In this document: in pieces, positions 34,563 through 43,728 of the stretch | Layout: the number at the start of each line of letters is the position of its first letter | Numbering within the stretch: position 1 is the stretch's first letter | The notes under the pieces: generated by a model | Database searches by the model: none | What the model saw: the letters and a program-made list of their open reading frames with translations, nothing else | Told to the model about the DNA's origin: nothing | DNA from: Sporomusa silvacetica DSM 10669 | GTDB lineage: Bacteria > Bacillota > Negativicutes > Sporomusales > Sporomusaceae | DNA: 58,012 nt | Direction of reading: 5' to 3' | Assembly (NCBI RefSeq): GCF_002257705.1 | Contig: NZ_LSLK01000084.1 | Span: 1-58,012 of the forward strand | Position numbers and translations under genes: made by a program

Positions 34563-35375
34563 TTATACCCCGATAAATCGGGTCAATTCCTTGTTGAATT
34601 TATCGCGCTCGTCATAGAATAACCCGTGGCCGCTATATTTGAATGGCACAAGCTTGGATTTTCTAATTCCATCATGTTGTGCAATAGCCAATGGAAATAA
34701 ACAAACTTTATCGTGGATACCATGAAGAATTAAAGTGGGAACGTGTATTTCTCCAAGATCGGAAAATAGTTCTTCTTTTATCCAAGTGCCTGCAACGGCT
34801 GCGGTAGACCAACCTGCGGCCTGTAGTCCCATTTGGAAGAACCAATCTGAGAAAGCCTGCGATACATGCTGGAAGAAAAACGTGTCTCCAAATTCCCGCA
34901 GCATTTGGGGACGGTCATTATTTGTTCCTTGAATAATTTTAATTACGTCTTCTTTTGCCAAGCCATGAGAGAAATATGGACGTTGAATAAGACTTGGAGC
35001 TGCAGCTGCAAAAAGAGCAAGCTTAGATACCCCAAATCCGTTGTGGCGGGCCATGTAGCGAATGGCAATGGCTCCCCCCGTGGAATGGCCCCCAAGGGTG
35101 AAATCATGCAAACCGAGTGTCTCAACTACACAGCGAATATCATCCGCCGACGTATCGTAGTCGTAACCTCTCCAAGGCTTATCAGAATTACCAAAACCGC
35201 GGGAGTCAATTCCGATACAACGATATCCCATCTTAGGCAGCTGATCGAACTGATATTCAAACATCTTATGATTTGCTGGCCAACCGTGTATAAATAAAAT
35301 TGTTTTCTCGCCTTCTGGGTTAATGTCTTCTACATAAATCTTTACGTCTGGCTCAACCTCAATATAGAATCCCAC
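34563..35375 (-). CDS. Alpha/beta hydrolase
   Basis: 270 residues. FIHGWPANHKMFEYQ is the oxyanion region, GGHSTGG places the nucleophile at Ser98, HGIHDKVCLF supplies the Asp, and YSGHGLFYDE the catalytic His. The pattern SRGFGNSDKPW is typical of the chloroperoxidase/haloalkane-type branch. It is cytoplasmic, hydrolysing an unknown ester or related substrate. RBS GGAGGAGG. Solitary gene; an R1 repeat in reverse orientation lies just upstream. Confidence 0.92.
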   Translation of the reverse strand: MGFYIEVEPDVKIYVEDINPEGEKTILFIHGWPANHKMFEYQFDQLPKMGYRCIGIDSRGFGNSDKPWRGYDYDTSADDIRCVVETLGLHDFTLGGHSTGGAIAIRYMARHNGFGVSKLALFAAAAPSLIQRPYFSHGLAKEDVIKIIQGTNNDRPQMLREFGDTFFFQHVSQAFSDWFFQMGLQAAGWSTAAVAGTWIKEELFSDLGEIHVPTLILHGIHDKVCLFPLAIAQHDGIRKSKLVPFKYSGHGLFYDERDKFNKELTRFIGV

Positions 35376-35431
35376 ATAGAACCCTCCTCCTTAAATTTTT
35401 ACATAATATGTTATGTAATTAGTACTAAAAG

Positions 35432-35576
35432 CGTTAGTCAAATTGCTGACTAATGTCTATTAATTTTCCATCAGAACCGTGACATGTTATAAAACAATTC
35501 GTACAGGAATAAGAAACTGCCCACGAATCCAGTAAATATAAGCTATTCCACTTTTAACATGACAGTGGTGCCACAA
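35432..35576 (-). repeat. R1 repeat in minus orientation
   Basis: Starts with the hairpin TTAGTCAAATTGCTGACTAA and ends with CACTTTTAACATGACAGTGG, the reverse complement of the R1 left end. Between them GACATGTTATAAAACAATTC replaces the usual TTCCATAACATGCCA units. Confidence 0.7.
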
Positions 35577-35983
35577 AAGCGCACCTTGCGGCGCGCAACC
35601 CTCACAATCGGACTTGCCCTATTAAGGCATCCAGCTCTTCATAGTAGCATTTACTTACGTCTAGCCATAGATATTCACATAGATTTTCGAGTGTCAAGGG
35701 GACGGGGTTGCCGACACTCTTAGTTTGACTTTTATACCAACTTACCCCGGATTTTTATGCACTAACAGGTATAAGCAAACGGTTTGACGTGTATGGTTAT
35801 CAACTTAGTGAAACTGCTCCAGTTTTTTGTCAATCAGAATTGAGTTAAGGATTGCTGATGGTTTTAGGGAAGAACACCAGCGTCACGTTATAAAAATGAA
35901 ATAGATTTTACAAAATTCGCCATAAAAATGGTATACTCATATTTGTGATTAAATTACTATTTCTAGGGGGTTATTTTTATTTA
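35577..35983. other. Gap with a REP-like hairpin
   Basis: Contains GTCAAGGGGACGGGGTTGCC at 35694-35713 (REP type, with CGACAC partner) and, at 35607-35693 minus, a coding-like scrap (YYEELDALIGQVRL, stop). Otherwise nothing. Confidence 0.4.
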
Positions 35984-36123
35984 AAAAAGTTTTATTTACC
36001 GGCATTACTCCTTTTATTATGTCTAGCGTTGCCATGGCTGCGCCTATGACAAATTTAGAAAAAGAAGAAACGACAGCAGGATATCTGGCGACATATACGC
36101 CAGCCGAACAGATTCTCAGGTGA
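35984..36123 (+). pseudogene. Outer-membrane (porin-like) protein, N-terminal fragment
   Basis: KKVLFTGITPFIMSSVAMAA is a signal peptide with an AMA cleavage site, followed by PMTNLEKEETTAGYL, typical of the start of Negativicutes outer-membrane beta-barrel proteins. The frame ends after 45 codons and the expected ATG before KKV is not there. Only the 5' end of the gene survives upstream of the amino-acid permease. Confidence 0.5.
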
Positions 36124-36211
36124 ATTGTGAATTTGCTGTAGTTGCTGAAATCGCAGGTGCAATTCGCATTTTGCAATAGCGTCTGTAACTTTTAGGTGAG
36201 GTGTGCACAGA

Positions 36212-37609
36212 ATGGCAACAGAAAAAGAATTTGATGAAAAACTGGAACGCGGTTTGGAAGAAAGACATATTCAGTTAATTGCTCTGGGCGGTGCGATCGG
36301 GGTCGGTTTATTCCTCGGGTCGGCGACAGCCATCAAAACTGCCGGTCCGGCATTGCTGTTAGCATATATTATCGCGGGAATATTCATGTTGTTCATTATG
36401 CGGTCGTTGGGAGAACTTGCGGTTTCTTACCCAGTTAGCGGTTCATTCAGCGCATATGCCAATAAATTTCTCGGCCCTCTGGCTGGGTATATTACCGGAT
36501 GGACTTATTGGTTCATGTGGGTAGTGACCTGCATGGCCGAAATTACGGCGGTCGGAGTGTATGTCCGCTTTTGGTTGCCGGCTGTGCCGCAATGGATTCC
36601 AGCTTTATTGGCACTGGTCATTATGATGATGGTCAACGTTATTGCCGTATCCGTATTCGGCGAGTTTGAATTTTGGTTTGCGCTCATCAAGGTTACGACG
36701 ATCATTGTTATGATTGTGCTGGGTGCCTTTATGATTTGTTTTGGACTAGGAAACGATGGAATTCCGATAGGCATTTCCAATCTTGTCGATAATGGAGGCT
36801 TTTTCCCTATGGGGATAAGTGGATTGATAATGTCTATGGTTATGGTAGTAACTGCCTTTGCGGGTATTGAGCTGATTGGAGTGACTGCCGGGGAGGCCAA
36901 AAATCCGATGAAAAGCATTCCGGCTGCTATTAACAAGGTTATTTGGCGAATAATCGTTTTTTACGTTGGTGCACTAACAGTTATCATGTGCCTGTATCCA
37001 TGGGATCAACTAGGCACTATCGGCAGTCCCTTCGTTTTGACGTTTAATAAACTAGGAATATCGGCTGCTGCCGGCATCATCAACTTTGTCGTTTTAACTG
37101 CGGCGCTTTCGGCCTGCAACAGTGGTATATTCAGTACCGGGCGGATACTGTACAATTTGTCCCTCCAGGGAAAAGCCCCAGCGTTTTTCGGAAAACTCAG
37201 CAAAAATCATGTGCCCTTGAATGGAATTTTGGTTTCGGTCTGTTTTATGTTTATCGGGGTGGTATTAAATTACTTGGTTCCGGCGCAAGTATTTGTGTAT
37301 GTAATGAGCGTTGTCAATATTGGGGCGTTTTGGGTGTGGACCATAATTGTTTTATCGCAGTTGAAATTCCGGGAAAGCCTCAGTCCGGAGCAAGTATCCA
37401 ATCTAAAATATCCGGCTCTTTGTTATCCGTACAGTAATCGGGCTACCCTTGTGTTCTTGGCGTTTGTCGTGATCGTGATGGCTTTTGATCCGGATACCCG
37501 GATTGCCTTATACGTTGGGGCTGTTTGGTTTGCTTTGTTGTTAGTATGCTATTATGCATTCGGATTGAATAAGCCCTCGGAGAAGTCCGTTTTTAAGGAT
37601 GTTTCCTGA
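36212..37609 (+). CDS. Amino acid permease (APC/AAT family)
   Basis: 465 residues from ATG 36212 (AGGTGAGG upstream; GTG 36203 is too close to it). Twelve membrane helices. LIALGGAIGVGLFLGSATAI is the conserved first half-helix motif of the AAT family (LysP, ProY, AroP), SGSFSAYANKFLGPLAGYIT and FAGIELIGVTAGEAKNPMKS follow. It imports an amino acid with protons; specificity cannot be told by eye. A remnant of a related permease lies at 51259-51762. Confidence 0.92.
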   Translation: MATEKEFDEKLERGLEERHIQLIALGGAIGVGLFLGSATAIKTAGPALLLAYIIAGIFMLFIMRSLGELAVSYPVSGSFSAYANKFLGPLAGYITGWTYWFMWVVTCMAEITAVGVYVRFWLPAVPQWIPALLALVIMMMVNVIAVSVFGEFEFWFALIKVTTIIVMIVLGAFMICFGLGNDGIPIGISNLVDNGGFFPMGISGLIMSMVMVVTAFAGIELIGVTAGEAKNPMKSIPAAINKVIWRIIVFYVGALTVIMCLYPWDQLGTIGSPFVLTFNKLGISAAAGIINFVVLTAALSACNSGIFSTGRILYNLSLQGKAPAFFGKLSKNHVPLNGILVSVCFMFIGVVLNYLVPAQVFVYVMSVVNIGAFWVWTIIVLSQLKFRESLSPEQVSNLKYPALCYPYSNRATLVFLAFVVIVMAFDPDTRIALYVGAVWFALLLVCYYAFGLNKPSEKSVFKDVS

Positions 37610-37701
37610 AACTTAAATGGCTATACATCATTACTAAAAACAAGTGATGAAACTGTGACGTCTCTTGACGGGTAAAATTATCTGATTCAAGAAGCATAAA
37701 T

Positions 37702-37944
37702 TTGCATTTGGTGAAAGAGTCTCTCCTAAACTTAATGATAGAATTTTGCGGAGAAGAAAAGATTGAGGCCTGCGGAAATAACAAATATATGGTTTACTTT
37801 CCATTTGCAGAAGACGATTATTGGTACAATATGATTCTTCATTTCGGGGACAAGTGCGAATGCCTAGAGCCAGAAAATGTTCGATCAGAACTTATTCGAC
37901 AAATTGAGAATCTATTGACTATGTATAATAAAAGTAACGGATAA
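37702..37944 (+). pseudogene. WYL-domain regulator, C-terminal (WCX) fragment
   Basis: About 80 codons reading LNLMIEFCGEEKIEACGNNK, MVYFPFAEDDYWYNMILHFG and CECLEPENVRSELIRQIENL, the classic WCX tail of HTH-WYL regulators. No RBS or start; the HTH and WYL core are missing upstream. The source gene differs from the one at 21385. Confidence 0.7.
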
Positions 37945-38425
37945 GTATTTATATTTATATTTAATTTTAAGCGTAAGCGTCTAACTACAAAATATTATCT
38001 TTATCAATGAGCAGGATTCTAATCGAAAGCAATAACCATTGTCGTGATCAAAAAGTCCTAAAAATCTAGGTCTAAATACCCAATTACTTCTTGACATTTT
38101 ATTAATATATATGCAAAAATATATAATATATTTTTACATAATGACAAAATGCTTCCAGTTGCTAAAGTTGTCTCAAAATAAGCCTGCATAGATATATATT
38201 TTGAACATTACAATACTGCTTTCTTGGCTGCTGTTATATATTTATAGATCATGCACTCAGGCGTTGGCCTGCTTTTTTTTATACATAAGATTGCGTTTTA
38301 CAGGATGATATCCCCCCTACTAGGGCAGGGTTATACATACTATTACTAAAGGTGATGAAATTAGATTTTCTAATTTAGTCAACACGAAGGCTAACTATGT
38401 TTTCAGTGAAAAGGGGAAAAAAGTC
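37945..38425 (+). other. Gap upstream of the CBS-GGDEF pair, possible structured leader
   Basis: No gene. GCGTTGGCCTGCTTTTTTTA at about 38259-38278 is terminator-like. From 38300 a segment with AAATTAG-ATTTT-CTAATTT and nearby CAACACGAAGGCTAAC could fold as a 5' leader of the gene at 38426. I looked for cyclic-di-GMP riboswitch consensus here but the key GGACGCAAAGCC core is absent. Confidence 0.3.
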
Positions 38426-38776
38426 ATGAGCAATCCTACAGAAAGCAGTAAAAAAGTAGAAATCAGCATGCGCTTATCCGAATTTGAAATTCCTCCCATG
38501 CAGGATGTATTAATCATCGGAAAGAAGGCACCCATCGGTCCGGAGGCAGCAAAAAGAATGGTAAATATTTTATCGCCCGATCAATATGAAATAAGAAAAA
38601 CAGAGCACCCGGCTATTGAAGCGATTGTCGTAAGAAAGTCCTTACTCAATATGTTGCCTCAAGATAAATTAGTATCGCTAGTTTTAGAAGAAGGAGAAAA
38701 AATTGCTAACGAAACAATGATACTAAAGGTCCAACTTAGTATTACTATTATTGTTAGCAAATCAATAGAAATATGA
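38426..38776 (+). CDS. Hypothetical protein coupled to a CBS-GGDEF gene
   Basis: 116 residues, soluble at first (MSNPTESSKKVEISMRLSEF, EIPPMQDVLIIGKKAPIGPE), with a more hydrophobic end ILKVQLSITIIVSKSIEI. RBS AAGGGG. It overlaps the next gene by ATGA. I recognise no family; the tight coupling suggests that it works with the diguanylate cyclase, or that both are pieces of one larger regulator. Confidence 0.55.
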   Translation: MSNPTESSKKVEISMRLSEFEIPPMQDVLIIGKKAPIGPEAAKRMVNILSPDQYEIRKTEHPAIEAIVVRKSLLNMLPQDKLVSLVLEEGEKIANETMILKVQLSITIIVSKSIEI

Positions 38777-39636
38777 TCCGATATGTATTTGACATAATGA
38801 TAAAAAAATATTTTATAGTTGATGTACTTGACGGTCTGCGCTATATTCAAAGTCTTGTTTCCGAAAATCAATGCGATGGCTTCCCTGTAATGGAAGACGA
38901 CCAAATTGTCGGGGTGTTAACATATAAAGATTTACTGCAAGCACATCCCAACAGGATTGCCGCAGATGCCATGTCAGATCATATTGTCTATATCGATGCT
39001 CATTCATCTATATGGAAAGCCAAAGAAGTTTTTGATACTAACAATACTGATCTGCTATTGGTTCTGGACAACAATCACCTTGTAGGCATCATTACGAAAT
39101 CACTCTTAGAGGTTGAGTTGGGAAAGCACACTGACCTTTTAACAGAGCTTCCTAAAAGCGATTTTATCTATTATAACGCTACGCGATTAATCGAAAGTAA
39201 TCAAGAAATGTCGCTTGCATTTTTTGATGTTAATAATTTTGGCCTTATTGATAAAGAGCACGGTCATATCGCTGGAGACATCATATTAAAGGAACTAGGA
39301 ACAATCCTAAAAACCAATATGGCAGAACAAACATATGTATCTAGATTTGGCGGCGATGAATTTTTAGTGCTTACCCCGTATTATGTTGATAAGTGCTTCA
39401 TTTTTGCCCAAAATCTATTAAGAATAATTTCCCGTTATACGTTTCATAAAAATATATCCGTTACAGTATCAGCAGGCATTGTAGAAAGAAAAAAGACGCA
39501 AGAGAACTCGCAGAATATACTTCGTACAATTTCTAATCTTATTAATCTTGCCAGCTTAGCCTCTACAAAGGCAAAAAAAGATAAATGCGAGTTAAGTATC
39601 GCATCTAACAATACTACCTGTAATTTTTCTGGCTAA
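38773..39636 (+). CDS. CBS-GGDEF diguanylate cyclase
   Basis: 287 residues. Two CBS motifs come first: GFPVMEDDQIVGVLTYKDLL with ADAMSDHIVYIDAHSSIWKA, and DLLLVLDNNHLVGIITKSLL. The GGDEF domain (about 125-270) has FFDVNNFGLIDKEHGHIAGD and the intact active-site RFGGDEF. It would make cyclic di-GMP in response to a nucleotide bound by the CBS pair. A hairpin identical in type to the one after the other GGDEF gene (19673) follows the gene. Confidence 0.9.
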   Translation: MIRYVFDIMIKKYFIVDVLDGLRYIQSLVSENQCDGFPVMEDDQIVGVLTYKDLLQAHPNRIAADAMSDHIVYIDAHSSIWKAKEVFDTNNTDLLLVLDNNHLVGIITKSLLEVELGKHTDLLTELPKSDFIYYNATRLIESNQEMSLAFFDVNNFGLIDKEHGHIAGDIILKELGTILKTNMAEQTYVSRFGGDEFLVLTPYYVDKCFIFAQNLLRIISRYTFHKNISVTVSAGIVERKKTQENSQNILRTISNLINLASLASTKAKKDKCELSIASNNTTCNFSG

Positions 39637-39668
39637 ACCACCCCAACTACATCAAAATCTGTATAATT

Positions 39669-39760
39669 AGAGTCGTAGCTATCATATGATTAGCTACGAC
39701 TCTAGTTCGAAAATATACTCATTTTTCCTGCAATAATGTAACTTTAATGAACATGTCTCG
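39669..39760 (+). repeat. Hairpin plus left end of R1
   Basis: AGAGTCGTAGCTA/TAGCTACGACTCT at 39669-39703 is a good terminator stem; it continues with TTTTTCCTGC and TAACTTTAATGAACATG. The whole block parallels 19673-19760. Confidence 0.75.
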
Positions 39761-39813
39761 CATTTTACTTTTTATGATATTATAAGATTGTTATGGAAAA
39801 GGAGGCTTGAACC

Positions 39814-39996
39814 ATGCAAAATTCATTACATATTGTTGGATATAAACAAAAAGAAACTCTCAGCCTCGCAATTTATATTATTGCATTCTTCACAGTTTGG
39901 TCTTTATATGTCCTTGTTGTCCAAGATTTCTTGGGGCAACATTATCCATTGTTATTTAAAATTTTGAGCTTAGGCCCCGCAAAATTAACACTTTAA
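39814..39996 (+). pseudogene. N-terminal fragment of a CPBP-like membrane protease
   Basis: GGAGG precedes ATG 39814. The sequence SLAIYIIAFFTVWSLYVLVV resembles the first helix of CPBP (Abi) family intramembrane proteases. It ends after 60 codons, where an IS1182 transposase tail begins, so the gene was probably interrupted by that element. Confidence 0.45.
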
Positions 39997-40007
39997 CACC
40001 GCCGACT

Positions 40008-40204
40008 ATTATGAGCATAGCCAACGAGCAAGTATACAAGAGTTTAAAGAAAAATATAAAAAGCGTGCCAGTCATGAATGGAACAATGGCTAAATGAAAC
40101 GCTTTCATGGATTAGATCGTGCCCGAGGGTATGGTCTTAAAAGTATGAGTATGCAGGCTAAGCTTGCACATCTAGTAATTCGTCTCTTTCTACGCTTGCA
40201 GTAA
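40008..40204 (+). pseudogene. IS1182-family transposase C-terminal remnant
   Basis: The frame reads YYEHSQRASIQEFKEKYKKR, ASHEWNNG, stop, MKRFHGLDRARGYGLKSMSM, QAKLAHLVIRLFLRLQ. KRFHGLDRARGYGL is the conserved end of IS1182 transposases. An in-frame TAA inside and loss of the front part make it dead. Confidence 0.7.
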
Positions 40205-40216
40205 AACATCATAAGT

Positions 40217-40313
40217 TGTCACAGGGGACGGGGTTATTGACAAACAAATTGGTGTTTGGCTGAAGGCCGAGATCATGGAAGAAAGCCAAAGGTGTCAGCA
40301 ACTCCGTCCCCTT
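40217..40313. repeat. Long REP-like element, copy 1
   Basis: An outer stem around GGGGACGG/CCGTCCCC encloses TGACAAACAAATTGGTGTTT and an inner stem TTTGGCT/AGCCAAA. It matches 45397-45500 along its whole length with few differences. Confidence 0.85.
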
Positions 40314-40529
40314 CGCATTCTTACGCCTTTCTAGGGCTTGACCAAACCACCCGTTAGACGGGTGGTGATGATTTTCTAATTATAATTTTTAGTAGCCAAT
40401 TAAAGTTTAATGCTTTGCTAAACAGTTGGTAATGCGATTATAGGATTTTATGCACAAGATATAAGTCTGCGGCGTAGTATGGGAGGAGACAGAAAGTCAC
40501 GAGGCCGCAGGAGGAGTGTAATAATATCA

Positions 40530-41966
40530 ATGATAAATCAGACGTCGTTAAACCAACTGATAAGGGATGCCATTGAACAGGCACTTGGGGAAGTACCCGC
40601 AAATGCCGAAACTCTTTATAAACTAGGTACTAGTCTTTATCACATGAATCAACTGCAGGAGGCGCTAACCTGCCTGTTACGATATATCGGCCTACAGCCT
40701 GGTAATTGTGAGGCTTATAATTTAATCGGAAATATATATGCGAAAGTCAACCAGCTGGACAAGGCATGCAGCTATTTAAAGCAGGCAATTCAAATTAATC
40801 CGGCTTATGCTGAGGCCTATAACAACCTAGGTGGGGTGTATTACCAAGCTAATCAATTGGAGATGGCCGAACAGATTTTGCCTGAAGCGATTTGCTTAAG
40901 GCCTAATTTTTATGAAGCTTATAAAAATTTGGGCACTGTTTATTCAAAAATGAATCGCCTTAAAGAGGCTGAACAAGTTTTGTTGCAGGCTATTGAGCTA
41001 AAGCCTGACTATGCCGATGCTATTTTTACTTTGTCATTAGTAGAATTGTTAACAGAAAAGTTTACACAAGGTTGGAAAAACTATGAGTACCGCCCTTCTT
41101 TAATAAATAGAAAACAACCGGATATTCCTCGCTGGCAAGGTGAGGATTTGTCTGGGCGATCCATTTTACTCTACCATGAACAAGGATTAGGTGATACACT
41201 CCAGTTCATCCGTTATGCGTGGCAGGTGGCTGCCTTGGGAGCCAAAACAACAGTCTGGATACAAACACCGTTGGCCCAACTTGAATTTCAGGGAAGCCCA
41301 GCATTTTCTTTATATGAAGGTACAGATTCACCACCGGAAATCTTTGATTTTGCCTGTCCTCTGCTGAGCTTGCCGCTGATTTTTTCTACAGATGCTGCTA
41401 CTATTCCCCAGTACTCTTCGTATATTCGGGCCGATGCAAATCTAGTACAGAAATGGCGCGAACATCTAAAGGGTATTCATGATACGGGATTACTAAAAGT
41501 TGGCGTCGCGTGGGCAGGCAATCATACTCATACCGACGATCACAACCGTTCGATAGCCTTTGATACTTTCCAGTTACTTTTTTTGCTCACAGGACTTGAA
41601 TGGATCAGTTTACAAGTAGGGCCGAAAGCAGAAGAAGTGAACTGTTGTCCTTCACAGATCCGCGATGTATCGGTTTTATTAACCAATTTTGCGGAGACAG
41701 CAGCAGTAATTGACAATCTGGATTTAGTTATTACTGTCGATACATCAGTGGCGCATCTAGCGGGTGCCATGGGTAAGGAGGTCTGGGCGCTGTTATCGTC
41801 TATGCCTGATTGGCGTTGGATGTTAGAGCGGGAGGATACGCCGTGGTATCCGTCAATGCGGTTATTTCGCCAGCGAGAAAGAGGAAATTGGGTTGAGGTA
41901 TTGGCCAGAGTTAAAGCAGCTTTACAGCAAAAAATGGCAAAGCACAACTTTAGTAGACATTACTAA
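40530..41966 (+). CDS. TPR protein fused to a GT9-like glycosyltransferase domain
   Basis: 478 residues from ATG 40530 (AGGAGG 15 bases upstream; an in-frame ATG at 40479 overlaps no RBS). Four tetratricopeptide repeats cover about 25-180 (AEAYNNLGGVYYQANQLEMA, YEAYKNLGTVYSKMNRLKEA). The C-terminal half is a glycosyltransferase-9/heptosyltransferase-like domain: ILLYHEQGLGDTLQFIRYAW, VGVAWAGNHTH, DLVITVDTSVAHLAGAMGKE. This architecture is widespread in bacterial glycan and protein glycosylation loci. Substrate unknown. Bases 40314-40529 carry no gene. Confidence 0.9.
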   Translation: MINQTSLNQLIRDAIEQALGEVPANAETLYKLGTSLYHMNQLQEALTCLLRYIGLQPGNCEAYNLIGNIYAKVNQLDKACSYLKQAIQINPAYAEAYNNLGGVYYQANQLEMAEQILPEAICLRPNFYEAYKNLGTVYSKMNRLKEAEQVLLQAIELKPDYADAIFTLSLVELLTEKFTQGWKNYEYRPSLINRKQPDIPRWQGEDLSGRSILLYHEQGLGDTLQFIRYAWQVAALGAKTTVWIQTPLAQLEFQGSPAFSLYEGTDSPPEIFDFACPLLSLPLIFSTDAATIPQYSSYIRADANLVQKWREHLKGIHDTGLLKVGVAWAGNHTHTDDHNRSIAFDTFQLLFLLTGLEWISLQVGPKAEEVNCCPSQIRDVSVLLTNFAETAAVIDNLDLVITVDTSVAHLAGAMGKEVWALLSSMPDWRWMLEREDTPWYPSMRLFRQRERGNWVEVLARVKAALQQKMAKHNFSRHY

Positions 41967-42128
41967 GTCTTACTTAGAGCGTTGGTCAGAATTACCCAGA
42001 ACCCCTAGAAGCACCGAATCCATATAGTGTATAGGAGCGCTTCTTGGCCGAAAGGTGTATCCTAGAAAGTCGAATGTTATTTCCTGATTATCTCCCGTAC
42101 GCTTATCGTCTTTGCAATAAATATTCTT

Positions 42129-43109
42129 TCACTTTGCTAAATCAGTTTCCAACCAATTCGCCATATCTTTGAGAATTATATCAAATTCTTTGCTAAAGTA
42201 ATGATCCCAGTTCTTGTACTCTATATACGTAAGATTTGGTTTCCCATGCTTACTGAATTCTTCGGCAATCAATCTTGAGCTTTCTACCGGCGTGTTTATA
42301 TCTTTGCCACCATGAACCACCAATACAGGAATATCAATTTTCACTAATTCATCTATCGGGCGATAGGACATGAAGCCAGACCACCTTCGATAAGGCCAGC
42401 CCATATATGTTTTGTCTAGGGCATCCGGTGCTGCTTTGATGTCAGCCATTACAGCATCAATTCGTTTCAGGTCACTCCGATAAGGTGCTGGCATGGGTAA
42501 ATCAGTTTTTTGTAAAAGTTTAAATTCCTCATACTGCGATAAGCCGCCACCAGCTAACATAACTAATTTCGAAACTTTTTCCTTATATTTCAAGCTGTTA
42601 TAAACCTTCGGCAAGATCGCGCCCCCTTCGGAGGCCCCCACCAGAAAGACGGAATTGTAGTCATTGACGCTTAAAAAATCATCAATGGCCATAGCCGATC
42701 CGACAACCCGCTCTTGTAAAGTATAATGGCTCATGACCTTCATGTCATTCCCGCCGCCCTGCCCTATTGCAATGTTGGTTTTATCAGGAATCAGCATAGC
42801 ATACTCAGAAGAAGAATATTCATTGAGCTTAACTAATGTCTTTGTAAAAAAAGCCTTGTTTTCTAGATTTCTTCCCAATGCACAAGTCAGGTCGCTGCCA
42901 TTCAGATAAATAATCAAGTTGTCCTTTTTTCTGTCTCCATTATTTTCTTTGAAAAGAAGATAGTAGTTTATAAAATCGTCCTGCATCTGGATCGTTTTCG
43001 TCTCCACCCAATAATCTTGTTCGGCTGCAGAAATCGTGCTCGGAATCGAATACACTGCCATCGTTAATAGTAATAATAAAAGTAATAACTGCCTTCTCAT
43101 TATCATCAC
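42129..43109 (-). CDS. Exported alpha/beta hydrolase
   Basis: 326 residues. A signal peptide (MRRQLLLLLLLLTMAVYSIP, cleavage near TISA-AEQ) is followed by an alpha/beta hydrolase: IIYLNGSDLTCALGRN oxyanion region, nucleophile in VGASEGGA (about residue 160), Asp in HGGKDINTPVES, His in NWDHYFSKEF. It is probably secreted to the periplasm. It is the third gene of a minus-strand set, 22 bases after the membrane-protein gene, preceded by an XRE regulator. Confidence 0.85.
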   Translation of the reverse strand: MMIMRRQLLLLLLLLTMAVYSIPSTISAAEQDYWVETKTIQMQDDFINYYLLFKENNGDRKKDNLIIYLNGSDLTCALGRNLENKAFFTKTLVKLNEYSSSEYAMLIPDKTNIAIGQGGGNDMKVMSHYTLQERVVGSAMAIDDFLSVNDYNSVFLVGASEGGAILPKVYNSLKYKEKVSKLVMLAGGGLSQYEEFKLLQKTDLPMPAPYRSDLKRIDAVMADIKAAPDALDKTYMGWPYRRWSGFMSYRPIDELVKIDIPVLVVHGGKDINTPVESSRLIAEEFSKHGKPNLTYIEYKNWDHYFSKEFDIILKDMANWLETDLAK

Positions 43110-43131
43110 ATTCCTTATCTCTATGCCAGCT

Positions 43132-43728
43132 TCATTTCAAGAAGCGTCGCATGGAATAGTTGTATGCTATAATCTGCCAAATAATTAAGCCTAGAATTAC
43201 GGTTGAAGTAGAAATAGGCAATCCTGTATAGGATACTATGTTCTTCTTTTGTATATCTTCATCCATCTTCTTTTCCGAAGAACTATTCAATAGATCGAAG
43301 CCTAAACCTAATGAAACAATCCCAGTTTTCCCATCAACGGCCTGTTCTGGTGGCACTCGATAAATAGAAACCTGAAAGCAAGAAAAACAGAATAGAAAAA
43401 TCAGGATAGCAATCGATGTCAACATTGTTGTTTTGGCAGCCTTTCCTGTCAATAAAACTTCACGCTCGTCACGTTCCTTGATGAAGGTAAACTTCGTCAA
43501 TACTTTTTCCCTAAATAATCCGGAAGCCATTAGCCGAACACTTAAATAAACAGCAAGTATCATCCATGAACCAAAGACAAATCCGCCAAAATCATACAAT
43601 GCTTGAATATAGCCACCCGCCTGAGCGGACGTTTCTAAATTATATGAATGAGTAAATATAGCGTAAACAACTAGAACTGGCAAACCGCAAAAAAATACCT
43701 TCAATAAAAATGAATCTAATCTTTTCAT
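43132..43728 (-). CDS. Membrane protein with KERDERE motif (DUF2178-like)
   Basis: 198 residues with four hydrophobic helices (VFFCGLPVLVVYAIFTHSY, VFGSWMILAVYLSVRLMASG, TSIAILIFLFCFSCFQV, STSTVILGLIIWQIIAY) and the cytoplasmic FTFIKERDEREVLLTGKAAK. This motif and a coupled XRE regulator are typical of small DUF2178/DUF3796-type membrane proteins of Firmicutes, function unknown. Its start overlaps the XRE stop by ATGA. Confidence 0.7.
   Translation of the reverse strand: MKRLDSFLLKVFFCGLPVLVVYAIFTHSYNLETSAQAGGYIQALYDFGGFVFGSWMILAVYLSVRLMASGLFREKVLTKFTFIKERDEREVLLTGKAAKTTMLTSIAILIFLFCFSCFQVSIYRVPPEQAVDGKTGIVSLGLGFDLLNSSSEKKMDEDIQKKNIVSYTGLPISTSTVILGLIIWQIIAYNYSMRRFLK

Noticed and set aside
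38290..38425. Possible cyclic-di-GMP riboswitch before the GGDEF pair
   Set aside because: There is a hairpin and a GAAGGCTAAC string, but the conserved GGACGCAAAGCC core and the tetraloop receptor are absent.
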